Below, piece after piece: positions 44,342 to 55,097 of a stretch of DNA of 64,000 nucleotides. Numbering within the stretch: the stretch's first letter is position 1; each line of letters begins with the position of its first letter. The notes under the pieces were generated by a model, which saw nothing but the letters and a program-made list of their open reading frames with translations, ran no database searches and was not told the DNA's origin. A program made the translations under genes and the position numbers. This DNA is from Citrobacter sp. MGH106 (lineage in GTDB: Bacteria; Pseudomonadota; Gammaproteobacteria; Enterobacterales; Enterobacteriaceae): NCBI RefSeq assembly GCF_001037495.1, contig NZ_KQ089822.1, positions 2,467,403-2,531,402 of the forward strand. Direction: 5' to 3'.

Positions 44342-46276
44342 ATGAATATATTCGATCACTATCGCCAGCGTTATGAAGCTGCCAAGGACGAAGAGTTCAC
44401 GCTGCAGGAGTTTCTTACCACTTGTCGGCAAGATCGCAGTGCTTATGCCAACGCGGCAGAGCGGCTATTAATGGCTATTGGTGAGCCTGTCATGGTCGAT
44501 ACTGCCCATGAACCTCGACTTTCTCGACTCTTTTCTAACCGGGTGATCGCTCGTTATCCCGCGTTTGAAGAGTTTTACGGCATGGAAGACGCGATTGAAC
44601 AGATTGTCTCTTATCTGAAACACGCGGCTCAGGGGCTGGAAGAGAAGAAACAGATTTTGTATCTGTTGGGGCCTGTTGGGGGTGGGAAATCGTCTCTTGC
44701 CGAGCGGCTGAAATCGCTGATGCAAAGAGTACCGATTTATGTCCTGAGTGCTAACGGCGAGCGGAGTCCGGTCAACGACCATCCGTTATGCCTGTTTAAT
44801 CCACAGGAAGATGCCCAGATCCTGGAAAAAGAGTATGGGATCCCGCGTCGCTATCTCGGTACGATCATGTCGCCATGGGCGGCAAAACGTTTACATGATT
44901 TCGGCGGGGACATTACTAAATTCCGCGTCGTCAAAGTCTGGCCGTCTATTCTGGAGCAAATTGCTATCGCCAAAACAGAACCTGGCGACGAAAATAACCA
45001 GGATATCTCCGCCCTGGTCGGGAAAGTGGATATTCGTAAACTCGAACACCACGCCCAAAACGATCCTGATGCCTATGGTTACTCAGGCGCACTGTGCCGT
45101 TCTAACCAGGGGATCATGGAATTCGTTGAGATGTTTAAAGCACCGATTAAAGTGCTGCATCCTCTGTTGACCGCGACTCAGGAAGGAAACTACAACGGCA
45201 CAGAAGGTATCTCTGCCCTGCCGTTTAACGGCATCATTCTTGCGCACTCGAACGAATCCGAATGGGTAACGTTCCGCAATAACAAGAATAACGAAGCCTT
45301 CCTCGACCGTGTTTACATTGTGAAGGTACCGTATTGCTTACGCATTTCCGAAGAGATCAAGATCTACGAGAAATTGCTTAACCACAGTGAGTTGACCCAC
45401 GCTCCTTGCGCACCGGGTACGCTGGAAACGCTCTCTCGCTTTACTATTCTTTCGCGCCTGAAAGAACCGGAAAACTCGAGCATTTACTCGAAGATGCGCG
45501 TTTACGATGGCGAAAGTCTGAAAGATACCGATCCAAAAGCGAAATCCTACCAGGAATATCGGGATTACGCCGGGGTTGATGAGGGCATGAACGGCCTGTC
45601 CACGCGTTTTGCGTTTAAGATCCTCTCCCGCGTGTTTAACTTTGACCACGCCGAAGTGGCGGCCAACCCGGTGCACTTGTTCTATGTTCTTGAACAGCAA
45701 ATCGAGCGCGAACAGTTCCCGCAGGAGCAGTCAGAACGTTATCTGGAGTTCCTGAAAGGCTATCTGATCCCGAAATACGCCGAGTTTATTGGCAAAGAGA
45801 TCCAGACGGCTTATCTGGAATCCTATTCCGAATACGGGCAGAACATTTTTGACCGTTATGTCACCTATGCGGACTTCTGGATTCAGGATCAAGAGTATCG
45901 CGATCCGGATACTGGCCAACTGTTTGACCGTGAGTCGCTCAACTCAGAGCTGGAGAAAATTGAGAAGCCAGCAGGCATCAGTAACCCGAAAGATTTCCGT
46001 AACGAGATCGTCAACTTCGTTCTGCGCGCCAGAGCGAATAACAGCGGTCGCAATCCAAACTGGACCAGTTACGAAAAACTGCGCACGGTTATCGAGAAAA
46101 AAATGTTCTCGAATACCGAGGAACTGCTGCCGGTCATTTCCTTTAACGCTAAAACCTCGACTGACGAGCAGAAAAAGCACGACGATTTTGTCGACCGTAT
46201 GATGGAAAAAGGCTACACGCGTAAACAGGTGCGTTTATTGTGCGAATGGTATTTGCGCGTGCGTAAATCATCGTGA
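44342..46276 (+). CDS. yeaG: PrkA-type serine protein kinase YeaG
   Basis: Encodes 644 residues, the E. coli length. The N-terminal AAA-like domain has Walker A GPVGGGKSS (about residue 111) and the C-terminal part the PrkA kinase-related domain. In E. coli it autophosphorylates and is needed for adaptation to sustained nitrogen starvation; it acts with YeaH and YcgB. GAAAGGACGG precedes the ATG. Linked to yeaH through a 123-base spacer holding a REP pair. Confidence 0.97.
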   Translation: MNIFDHYRQRYEAAKDEEFTLQEFLTTCRQDRSAYANAAERLLMAIGEPVMVDTAHEPRLSRLFSNRVIARYPAFEEFYGMEDAIEQIVSYLKHAAQGLEEKKQILYLLGPVGGGKSSLAERLKSLMQRVPIYVLSANGERSPVNDHPLCLFNPQEDAQILEKEYGIPRRYLGTIMSPWAAKRLHDFGGDITKFRVVKVWPSILEQIAIAKTEPGDENNQDISALVGKVDIRKLEHHAQNDPDAYGYSGALCRSNQGIMEFVEMFKAPIKVLHPLLTATQEGNYNGTEGISALPFNGIILAHSNESEWVTFRNNKNNEAFLDRVYIVKVPYCLRISEEIKIYEKLLNHSELTHAPCAPGTLETLSRFTILSRLKEPENSSIYSKMRVYDGESLKDTDPKAKSYQEYRDYAGVDEGMNGLSTRFAFKILSRVFNFDHAEVAANPVHLFYVLEQQIEREQFPQEQSERYLEFLKGYLIPKYAEFIGKEIQTAYLESYSEYGQNIFDRYVTYADFWIQDQEYRDPDTGQLFDRESLNSELEKIEKPAGISNPKDFRNEIVNFVLRARANNSGRNPNWTSYEKLRTVIEKKMFSNTEELLPVISFNAKTSTDEQKKHDDFVDRMMEKGYTRKQVRLLCEWYLRVRKSS

Positions 46277-47671
<1,395 letters not shown>

Positions 47672-47681
47672 ATATCGCTAA

Positions 47682-47712
47682 CAGGCCAGAACATACGTTC
47701 TGGCCTGTTTTT
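47682..47712. terminator. Bidirectional terminator after yeaH
   Basis: Perfect 11-bp stem CAGGCCAGAAC (47682-47692) and GTTCTGGCCTG (47697-47707), 4-base loop, then five T and ATTTT. Serves yeaH and may serve the convergent methyltransferase gene, whose stop begins at 47711. Confidence 0.92.
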
Positions 47713-48481
47713 ATTTTCCCTTCACCGAACAGCAAGCGATATAATTTAATTGATGCCGCTGGGATTTAAAAAAGCGAAACATTTTAAGGAACCGACGCCG
47801 ATTTTCATGCGTACGTAAGCCGTTAAATGCAATTTTGAGTGCGCCACCTAACCCCTCATCACGAATTAATCCGCGAGGCGACATTAACGACATTTCGCCA
47901 TTTTTCTGCATAACATGCTCAAACCCGGCATTCAGGAAGAGTTCACTCCAGCCCTGTCGGGTCATCGGGCTTACGTTTGACTTCACCACCTGCATTAGCT
48001 GACTTTGATCGCCCTCACCCAGTTTTTGGCTGGTGAACATAATATCGTGAGTTAATAACCGTCCCCCGGGTTTCAGCACCCGATGGTATTCCGCAATCAG
48101 CTTCGCCTTGGCTTTGTCGGCATACATTGTCAACATGGCTTCGTTAATCACAACGTCAAAACTGTTATCAGCAAAAGGGAGAGTGCTCGCGTTAGCAGCC
48201 ATTACATGGATGTGATTTTCCAGCCCATGAACAACCACATTACTTCTCGCTCTGGCGAGCGCGTCCTTATCCATATCAATGGCATAAACCGTACAGCCAA
48301 AGCGCTGAACCAGCTCTATCGCCGTCGTCGCCATATTGCATGCCACCTCAAGTACCTGGCAATCAGGCGTCAGTTGTGACTGGTTGAACAACCAGTCAGT
48401 TGCTTCAATTCCGCCTGGGCGTAGACGGGTTTTACCCAGGCTGGCTAAAAATGTATGGCCCGCTTTTTCAGTCGTGCTCAT
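47711..48481 (-). CDS. Class I SAM-dependent methyltransferase
   Basis: Encodes 256 residues. Motif I is VLEVACNMATTAIEL (about residue 44), followed by an acidic strand end YAIDMDKDAL, then MAANASTLPFADNSFDVVINEA and RVLKPGGRLLTHD, a standard methyltransferase fold. Motif I is VACN rather than the common GxGxG glycine set, but related UbiE/COQ5-like enzymes vary here. The basic C-terminus (RTHENRRRFLKMFRFFKSQRH) may bind membranes or nucleic acid. No E. coli K-12 counterpart is known to me at this place, where yeaI lies. Substrate unknown. Confidence 0.85.
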   Translation of the reverse strand: MSTTEKAGHTFLASLGKTRLRPGGIEATDWLFNQSQLTPDCQVLEVACNMATTAIELVQRFGCTVYAIDMDKDALARARSNVVVHGLENHIHVMAANASTLPFADNSFDVVINEAMLTMYADKAKAKLIAEYHRVLKPGGRLLTHDIMFTSQKLGEGDQSQLMQVVKSNVSPMTRQGWSELFLNAGFEHVMQKNGEMSLMSPRGLIRDEGLGGALKIAFNGLRTHENRRRFLKMFRFFKSQRHQLNYIACCSVKGK

Positions 48482-48656
48482 TTGCCTGTCTCCTTTTTCA
48501 TAAGTTGCATTATAAATACAACATTAAGATTCAAAGGTGAAGTGTGCGAATGATTTTTATTACAAAATAGACCTCTGCGACAATTCCCATACCGTTAGAG
48601 CGGACGTATAGCGTGTGATAGACTGAAGTATCTGACTTACAGGGCTGTAAATCATT

Positions 48657-50147
48657 ATGAAATTGCAACATAAAGCGCTCAGGCACTTTATCTCCGTAAG
48701 CGTTATTGTTCTGACATCGACCTTTCTGGTTTACGAACTTGTTGCCAGCGATCGGGCAATGAGCGCGTATATGCGGTATATCATTGAGAAAGCAGATTCA
48801 TCATTTCTCTATGATAAGTATACAAATCAGAGCATCGCAGCCCATCTTATGCGCCGTTTTTCATCCCCCAAAGAGAGTATTTCACCCGAGCAACGAAAAG
48901 CGCTGTGCAACGCTTTCGAGAGCGTTAACGGCACGCATGGACTCAACCTCACCAACCATAACTATCTTCCATTACGCGGTACATTGCAGACCCATTCCGG
49001 TAATTGCGTCGAACAACTTGATGACATATTCCTGCTGCCGGCCTTCGACCAGGCGGTAAATGTGAATCGTGAGCTGGTCGATTACGGTCAGGGGTTAGGA
49101 ACGCTGGAATACAAGTTTCGTTATTACATTGACCTAAAAAATAATTACATCTATTTCTACAATCTCGTTAACTCACTCCAGTTCACCATGAACCATTGGT
49201 CCTTTTTGCAAAAAGGCACCCTGGGAATTAATCAGAATGATATTGACGATGTATTTACTGGCCGAACCGTCATTTCCAGTATTTACGAAGATGACCTTAC
49301 GCAAGAAAAAGTCATGAGCTTTTTAACGCCAGTCTATTCAGACGGCAAACTAAAAGGCGTGGTCATGGTGGATGTGAACAAAGAGAATTTGAAACATATT
49401 TTTTATACCAACGATCGTCCTCTTGTATGGCGTTATCTTAACGTCACCCTGTCTGATATCAGCTCGGGAAAGGAGATTATCGTTAACCAAAGCGAGAGCA
49501 ATCTGTTTCAGTATGTGCATTATATCAATGACATACCCGGTGGAATACGCATCACGTTATCGCTTGATTTCATGTACTTTATTGTCTCGTCATGGAAGAT
49601 ATTCGCCTTTTATCTGTTGGCAACGGTACTTCTGTTGAATATGGTCAGGATGCATTTCCGTTTGTATCACAACGTAACTCGCGAAAATATCAGTGACGCG
49701 ATGACCGGTCTCTATAACCGCAAAATTTTAACCCCTACACTTGAACAGCGGTTGCAGCAACTGGTCAATGCAGGAACACTTGTGACATTTATCGCTATTG
49801 ATTGCGACAAACTGAAAACAATTAATGACACGTTGGGGCACCAGGAAGGCGATCGCGTTATCACCATTCTGGCAAAAGCTATTCAGTCATCTATTCGCAA
49901 AAGTGACTATGCGATTCGCCTCGGTGGGGACGAGTTCTGTATTATTCTCATCGATTACGCCACCGAACTTACACCTCGCCTGCTGGAACGCATTAGCCAT
50001 AACTTACAAATTATTGCGCCGGATAAATCAGTCAGCTTTTCCGCAGGGATATATAATATGCAACCAAACGACACCATTAATGATGCCTATAAAGCATCTG
50101 ATGCTCAACTCTATCTTAATAAACAGAAAAAACACCTTCGTTCGTGA
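48657..50147 (+). CDS. dgcJ: Diguanylate cyclase DgcJ (YeaJ)
   Basis: Encodes 496 residues, equal to E. coli YeaJ. Two membrane helices (about residues 11-30 and 318-335) flank a large periplasmic sensor region; the C-terminal GGDEF domain carries DAMTGLYNRK and the active loop RLGGDEFCIIL. It makes cyclic di-GMP and in E. coli influences motility at 37 C. The periplasmic part is clearly more diverged from E. coli than the catalytic part. Confidence 0.95.
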   Translation: MKLQHKALRHFISVSVIVLTSTFLVYELVASDRAMSAYMRYIIEKADSSFLYDKYTNQSIAAHLMRRFSSPKESISPEQRKALCNAFESVNGTHGLNLTNHNYLPLRGTLQTHSGNCVEQLDDIFLLPAFDQAVNVNRELVDYGQGLGTLEYKFRYYIDLKNNYIYFYNLVNSLQFTMNHWSFLQKGTLGINQNDIDDVFTGRTVISSIYEDDLTQEKVMSFLTPVYSDGKLKGVVMVDVNKENLKHIFYTNDRPLVWRYLNVTLSDISSGKEIIVNQSESNLFQYVHYINDIPGGIRITLSLDFMYFIVSSWKIFAFYLLATVLLLNMVRMHFRLYHNVTRENISDAMTGLYNRKILTPTLEQRLQQLVNAGTLVTFIAIDCDKLKTINDTLGHQEGDRVITILAKAIQSSIRKSDYAIRLGGDEFCIILIDYATELTPRLLERISHNLQIIAPDKSVSFSAGIYNMQPNDTINDAYKASDAQLYLNKQKKHLRS

Positions 50148-50192
50148 AAATTTTTCTGCGCAGGATTTTTATCGTTGTACCAGGAGTAAGAA

Positions 50193-50696
50193 ATGACGGA
50201 AGTGAATAAAGGTAATGAGACCCATCAACGTTTGATTTCATTGTTGTCAGAGCAAGGCGCCACGTACCGCGTAATCAGCCATGAAGCAGTCGGCAAGTGC
50301 GAAGCCGTGTCAGAGATCCGCGGCACTGCGCTGGGTCAGGGGGCAAAAGCTCTGGTATGCAAAGTGAAAGGCAATGGCGTCAATCAGCATGTGCTGGCTA
50401 TTCTGTCCGCTGACCAACAGGCTGACCTGAGTCAGCTAGCCAGCCATCTCGGCGGTTTAAGAGCTTCTCTTGCCAGCCCGGCAGAAGTGGATGAGCTAAC
50501 AGGTTGTGTGTTTGGCGCCATCCCCCCCTTCAGTTTCCATCCTAATCTCAAGCTGGTCGCCGATCCGCTTTTATTCGAGCGCTTTAATGAGATTGCGTTT
50601 AATGCCGGGATGCTGGAAAAATCGGTCATCATGGATACTAAAGATTATTTGCGCATAGCCCGACCAGAATTAGTCCAGTTCCGCCGCGCACAATAG
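50193..50696 (+). CDS. yeaK: Mischarged aminoacyl-tRNA deacylase YeaK
   Basis: Encodes 167 residues of the YbaK/ProX (INS-like) trans-editing family. E. coli YeaK (also called ProXp-ST1) deacylates Ser- or Thr- analogues wrongly attached to tRNA. The conserved active-site Lys lies in GAKALVCKVKGNG. A GGAGTAAGAA ribosome site precedes the ATG. Behind dgcJ in the same direction, 45 bases apart. Confidence 0.93.
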   Translation: MTEVNKGNETHQRLISLLSEQGATYRVISHEAVGKCEAVSEIRGTALGQGAKALVCKVKGNGVNQHVLAILSADQQADLSQLASHLGGLRASLASPAEVDELTGCVFGAIPPFSFHPNLKLVADPLLFERFNEIAFNAGMLEKSVIMDTKDYLRIARPELVQFRRAQ

Positions 50697-50774
50697 CCAG
50701 AAATAGTGACCGGTTTATCGGCATAAAAACGCGATCTTATGCGTTCGCCTAAAAATTGTCTTTATCAATAAAAA

Positions 50775-50828
50775 AAGCCTGTTCCGTCACGCGTTTGCGC
50801 GTACAGTAAGCAGGCTTATCTTTTTTTT
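50775..50828 (+). terminator. Branched terminator between yeaK and yeaL
   Basis: Outer stem AAGCCTG (50775-50781) with CAGGCTT (50811-50817), inner hairpin ACGCG-tttg-CGCGT (50789-50802), then a T run (50819-50828). It ends only about 15 bases before the yeaL ATG and right next to its ribosome site. Confidence 0.8.
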
Positions 50829-50843
50829 GGCAAGGAAACTACG

Positions 50844-51290
50844 ATGTTTGATGTCACTCTGCTGATCCTGCTCGGACTGGCAGCTCTGGGCTTTGTCAGC
50901 CATAACACCACTGTCGCCGTTTCAATTCTGGTGCTGATTATAGTCCGTGTTACGCCTCTGAATACCTTCTTCCCGTGGATTGAAAAACAGGGCCTGACCG
51001 TCGGGATTATCATTCTGACCATCGGCGTGATGGCGCCAATCGCCAGCGGTACGCTCCCCCCTTCCACGCTCATCCATTCATTTGTGAACTGGAAGTCGCT
51101 GGTGGCCATTGCTATCGGCGTATTTGTTTCCTGGCTTGGTGGGCGCGGTGTCACGCTGATGGGTAATCAGCCGCAGCTGGTCGCCGGTCTGCTGGTGGGA
51201 ACGGTGCTGGGCGTGGCTTTATTTCGCGGCGTACCGGTTGGACCACTCATTGCGGCGGGTCTGGTCTCGTTGATTGTTGGGAAGCAGTAG
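50844..51290 (+). CDS. yeaL: YeaL, DUF441 inner membrane protein
   Basis: Encodes 148 residues with four hydrophobic segments, matching E. coli YeaL (UPF0756/DUF441). Function unknown. AAGGAAAC precedes the ATG. Its 3' end overlaps the convergent nimR by 44 bases. Confidence 0.93.
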   Translation: MFDVTLLILLGLAALGFVSHNTTVAVSILVLIIVRVTPLNTFFPWIEKQGLTVGIIILTIGVMAPIASGTLPPSTLIHSFVNWKSLVAIAIGVFVSWLGGRGVTLMGNQPQLVAGLLVGTVLGVALFRGVPVGPLIAAGLVSLIVGKQ

Positions 51291-52065
51291 TCAACCCTGT
51301 CAGATAACGGCCTGGCGTCTGGCCCAGGCCTTTTTTGAACATGGTGATAAATGCGGTAGTCGAATCGTAACCCAGCATCTGAGCGACCTGCTGTACGTTT
51401 CGCCCCTCTATCAACGCCTGTAATGCCAGGATCAGCTGTAGCTGGTGACGCCAGCGACGAAAACTCAGCCCAGTCTCTTTGACCACCAGCCGGGCAAGAT
51501 TACGTTCACTCATAGCAAATACACTGGCCCACTGGCCCAGGGTTTGCCATTGCGCTGGCTCCTGCGCCATCGTCGCCACCATCTTACGAATTTTTGGGTG
51601 GTCGGATACCGGCAACTGCATTTGCTCCTGCGGCTGCTGCGGTAGCTCATCAAATAATACCTGCGTAAGACGTTGTGTTGACGGATCCATCCGCTGAGCA
51701 TCGGTTTTCGATGCCAGCGAGAGAATGAGTTCCCGACACAATGGCGCAATTTTCAGCGTGCAGCAGCGTTCCGGCATCACCACTGCATTCGGTTCAATAA
51801 ACAGAAAGCATAAGCCGGCACCAACAGTAACGTGATTACTGTGTGGAATTTCACCAGGGATCCAAACCGCATACTGAGGAGGAACCATCCACATGGCATT
51901 TTCCACTTCACACGTAATCGCGCCGTGCAACGCCAGAATCAACTGACCCTTTCGGTGCTGATGCAGTGGGCTAAAGAGTTCGTCTTCCCGGGCCTGAATA
52001 CAAAAAGCCACAGCGGCGTCGTGATACAGGTCGGGTTGATATCCATCCAGCCTCAGTCCCAACAT
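51247..52065 (-). CDS. nimR: AraC-family repressor NimR (YeaM)
   Basis: Encodes 272 residues (E. coli 273). An N-terminal cupin region ([18 protein letters not shown]) and a C-terminal AraC DNA-binding domain ([34 protein letters not shown]). In E. coli NimR represses the divergent nimT; loss of repression gives 2-nitroimidazole resistance. The shared 99-base spacer up to nimT should hold its operator. Confidence 0.94.
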   Translation of the reverse strand: MLGLRLDGYQPDLYHDAAVAFCIQAREDELFSPLHQHRKGQLILALHGAITCEVENAMWMVPPQYAVWIPGEIPHSNHVTVGAGLCFLFIEPNAVVMPERCCTLKIAPLCRELILSLASKTDAQRMDPSTQRLTQVLFDELPQQPQEQMQLPVSDHPKIRKMVATMAQEPAQWQTLGQWASVFAMSERNLARLVVKETGLSFRRWRHQLQLILALQALIEGRNVQQVAQMLGYDSTTAFITMFKKGLGQTPGRYLTGLTTASQQSTRPDPPQ

Positions 52066-52164
52066 AATAATGTCCGATTTTAGCGATAAACTGTCATTTT
52101 AGCTTGATTCATCCATCATGTAAAAACGGTAAGGTATCGCCTCGCCTGACGACATGAGAAAACA

Positions 52165-53352
52165 ATGACACATTACTCTTCCCCCCACGGCAAACAGGGT
52201 GCTTTGCTTATCGCGGGTATCCTGATGATCGCAACCACGCTACGCGTGACCTTTACCGGCGTAGCCCCACTGCTGGATGCTATCCGGGCTGATTACGGGT
52301 TAACCACCGCCCAGACAGGACTCCTGACAACACTTCCCCTTCTCGCTTTTGCGCTGGTTTCGCCTCTGGCTGCGGCCGTTGCACGTCGATGGGGAATTGA
52401 ACGCAGCTTATTTGCCGCCATGCTGCTGATTTGCGTAGGTATTGGTATACGATCTTTATCCTCACCACTGTTCCTTTTTGGTGGAACCACCCTCATTGGC
52501 TGCGGAATAGCATTAGGAAACGTTCTGCTACCAGGGCTAATCAAGCGCGATTTTTCGCAGCATGTAGCGAAACTTACCGGCGCATACTCACTGACGATGG
52601 GCGCAGCGGCAGCAATTGGTTCAGCAATCGTGGTACCACTGGCGCTTAACGGATTCGGCTGGCGTGGCGCGTTGTTGATGTTAATGGCCTTTCCTCTGCT
52701 GGCTCTGTTTATCTGGCTGCCGCAGTGGCGCCAGAAAGCCCATGCCACGATGAGTAACTCACGTGCGCTGCATTCCCGCGCTATCTGGCGCTCCCGTCTT
52801 GCCTGGCAGGTTACTCTGTTTCTGGGGATCAACTCACTTATCTATTACGTGGTAATTGGCTGGTTACCCGCCATTTTGATTAGCCATGGCTACAGTGAAG
52901 CTCAGGCCGGATCGCTGCACGGTTTACTGCAATTAGCCACCGCCGCGCCGGGAATACTGATCCCCCTGATCCTGTACAGATTTAAAGATCAGCGGGCCAT
53001 CGCCGCCCTGGTCGCCCTAATGTGCGCTATCGGTGCTGCTGGTTTCTGGTTGATGCCCGACCGGGCGGTGCTATGGACCCTTCTGTTTGGCTTTGGGTCA
53101 GGGGCATCGATGATTCTGGGATTAACTTTCATCGGCCTGCGTGCAAGTTCAGCACATCAGGCTGCTGCCTTATCCGGCATGGCGCAATCTGTCGGGTATT
53201 TACTGGCCGCATGCGGACCGCCCCTGATGGGCAAAATTCACGACCTCAACGGTAACTGGCAAATACCGTTGATCGGCGTCGCCCTGTTAGCAACAGTGAT
53301 GGCTGTGTTTGGATTTTGTGCCGGTAGCAATCGGGAGATAGCTACCTCATAA
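52165..53352 (+). CDS. nimT: MFS exporter NimT (YeaN)
   Basis: Encodes 395 residues with about twelve membrane segments, of the CynX/NimT branch of the major facilitator superfamily. In E. coli it exports 2-nitroimidazole. The motif AAAVARRWGIERS (loop 2-3) is the MFS signature region. Divergent from its regulator nimR. Confidence 0.94.
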   Translation: MTHYSSPHGKQGALLIAGILMIATTLRVTFTGVAPLLDAIRADYGLTTAQTGLLTTLPLLAFALVSPLAAAVARRWGIERSLFAAMLLICVGIGIRSLSSPLFLFGGTTLIGCGIALGNVLLPGLIKRDFSQHVAKLTGAYSLTMGAAAAIGSAIVVPLALNGFGWRGALLMLMAFPLLALFIWLPQWRQKAHATMSNSRALHSRAIWRSRLAWQVTLFLGINSLIYYVVIGWLPAILISHGYSEAQAGSLHGLLQLATAAPGILIPLILYRFKDQRAIAALVALMCAIGAAGFWLMPDRAVLWTLLFGFGSGASMILGLTFIGLRASSAHQAAALSGMAQSVGYLLAACGPPLMGKIHDLNGNWQIPLIGVALLATVMAVFGFCAGSNREIATS

Positions 53353-53388
53353 CGCAGCGGGCAGGTTAATGGTAAACCTGCCCTCCTT

Positions 53389-54096
53389 TTACTCGCGAGC
53401 CGCGCGCAGCATCGCCTGGACAAGTGGAACCGGTTTTCCCACCAGCGCTCCGCGTTCATGCTGAAAAAGCGTGCCAACATAAAAAGGATGCGTCACTAAC
53501 TCAATAGCACGAATATCACCGGCTTCATCCCAGCCCGTCACACGCAAATCACCACGTTCAAGCTCGACGGCAAATGCCTGAGATACGCCATAATTGCAGT
53601 GATATCCCTCAGAGATAATATCCTGTCCGTAGGCTTTTGCGATCAGCGTATTTGCCCGCAGTTCAATATCGTCGGTCTTTTCAACCAGTGAGCAAGCTAA
53701 CGGTGCGATCACCATGCGACCTTCAGTATCGGTTTCTGCATGGGCGGCATCGCTCCAGCCCAAAACGTTACGGGCATACTCGATAATAGCATGCTGAAAA
53801 CCGCCGCAGGTTCCAAGAAAAGGGATGCTGTTTTCACGAGCGTAGCGAATCGCAATCAACGCGCCTTCAGGGTGTTTGTACGGGCTACCGGGTACGACCC
53901 AGATAGCATCATAGCCGACCAGATCTTCGCTACTACTGATATCAGCGGTAGTTAACCAGTCATAATCAGCCATCAATTCGAGAACAGCGGCAGCATCATC
54001 GATTGCAAGGGGAATAGCCTGATGCGCCACAATTTCAGGACTGTAATCGCCCACCAGCGCAATACGAAGCGTATCTTTCACAGGAGACATTTCCAT
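53389..54096 (-). CDS. PyrG C-terminal-like class I amidotransferase homologue
   Basis: Encodes 235 residues alignable with the glutaminase half of CTP synthase: VVPGSPYKHPEGALIAIRYARENSIPFLGTCGGFQHA corresponds to the PyrG nucleophile region, with Cys97 in GTCGGFQ. Near the end PyrG has FHPE; here it is FQHE (Phe211-Gln212-His213-Glu214), so the catalytic His is shifted or lost while Glu is kept. Proteins of this kind are annotated as CTP synthase C-terminal region-related (seleno)proteins, because some members have Sec at the Cys. The codon here is TGC (53806-53808). Function unknown. No linked synthetase domain is present. I know no E. coli K-12 equivalent. Confidence 0.85.
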   Translation of the reverse strand: MEMSPVKDTLRIALVGDYSPEIVAHQAIPLAIDDAAAVLELMADYDWLTTADISSSEDLVGYDAIWVVPGSPYKHPEGALIAIRYARENSIPFLGTCGGFQHAIIEYARNVLGWSDAAHAETDTEGRMVIAPLACSLVEKTDDIELRANTLIAKAYGQDIISEGYHCNYGVSQAFAVELERGDLRVTGWDEAGDIRAIELVTHPFYVGTLFQHERGALVGKPVPLVQAMLRAARE

Positions 54097-54306
54097 AAGA
54101 AATTCCTTATGTCAGAGCAATAAGGGACAACATAAGGAGCCTCAGCCTACTGATTTTTTGTTGTTATCACAATCCCTTAAATTGGGAGTGTGCATATTCA
54201 AAATGCTATAATGCTCACGTTTTAGTGATCTTATCTGACCGTAACAAACAGCCAGAAAATGACTAGCGCGGTTTCTTAACAGACTGTATTGCGTAGAGGG
54301 AAACAG

Positions 54307-54654
54307 ATGAATATTCAGTGTAAACGCGTCTATGATCCGGCAGAAAAGAGTGATGGCTATCGAGTTCTGGTGGATAAATTGTGGCCGCGCGGGATAAAAA
54401 AAACCGATCTGGCCTTCAACGAGTGGAATAAACTTCTCACTCCATCATCAGACTTACGTAAAGCGTTCCACGCAGAGTTGATTGATTTTGAACACTTTTC
54501 CGAGCAATACCGCGCAGAACTCGCCCGGCAACAGCAGGAAGGCCAGCGACTCGCTGCGATTGCGCGTCAGCAAACCTTAACCCTGCTGTATGCAGCAAAA
54601 AACACGCAGCAAAACCACGCGCTCGTCCTTGCTGAGTGGCTACGTCAATGGTGA
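54307..54654 (+). CDS. yeaO: YeaO, DUF488 protein
   Basis: Encodes 115 residues, equal to E. coli YeaO. The DUF488 signature is VDKLWPRGIKKTDLAFNEW near residue 24. Function unknown. The start at 54307 follows GAGGGAAACAG and aligns with E. coli. Confidence 0.93.
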   Translation: MNIQCKRVYDPAEKSDGYRVLVDKLWPRGIKKTDLAFNEWNKLLTPSSDLRKAFHAELIDFEHFSEQYRAELARQQQEGQRLAAIARQQTLTLLYAAKNTQQNHALVLAEWLRQW

Positions 54655-54661
54655 CTGGCCA

Positions 54662-54910
54662 TCACTGCCCGGCAGTCGGATGATCCCTGCGCCAGAGCGC
54701 CCATTCATCAATGACTTCCCCGCCGGGTAATTTACAGTCAGACCGTACTCCTTGCGGAGTCTGAATTGCAATCAGCGAGCCGCCTTTTTGTTCGCAGTAC
54801 ACAGAAGCAGGATTTGCCATGCCAATTTTCGGTGGGGTTGGCGCTTCAGGCTGCGTTTTACATCCAGCCAGCACCAGAATACCTGCCAATACGATAAACC
54901 CGGATTTCAT
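54662..54910 (-). CDS. yoaF: YoaF, DUF333 outer membrane lipoprotein
   Basis: Encodes 82 residues. The lipobox LAGC places the lipidated Cys at 17. The DUF333 domain contains NPASVYCEQKGG and GEVIDEWALWRRDHP. Matches E. coli YoaF; role unknown. Convergent with yeaO, seven bases apart. Confidence 0.93.
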   Translation of the reverse strand: MKSGFIVLAGILVLAGCKTQPEAPTPPKIGMANPASVYCEQKGGSLIAIQTPQGVRSDCKLPGGEVIDEWALWRRDHPTAGQ

Positions 54911-55097
54911 GTTAACTCCTGTTCAGAATGTTATCCCGGCAGATTACCCCTACTTCCAGTCCATCTCCATGTTTTACTGAACTGTTTCAATCTGATGTTT
55001 ACATTATGACCAGTGTGGCATGTTTCATCTTTCACAGTGATGTTTTATCATGCAGACCAATATCGCCCTTATCAGTACCCAGGAGTACTTAGATCTC

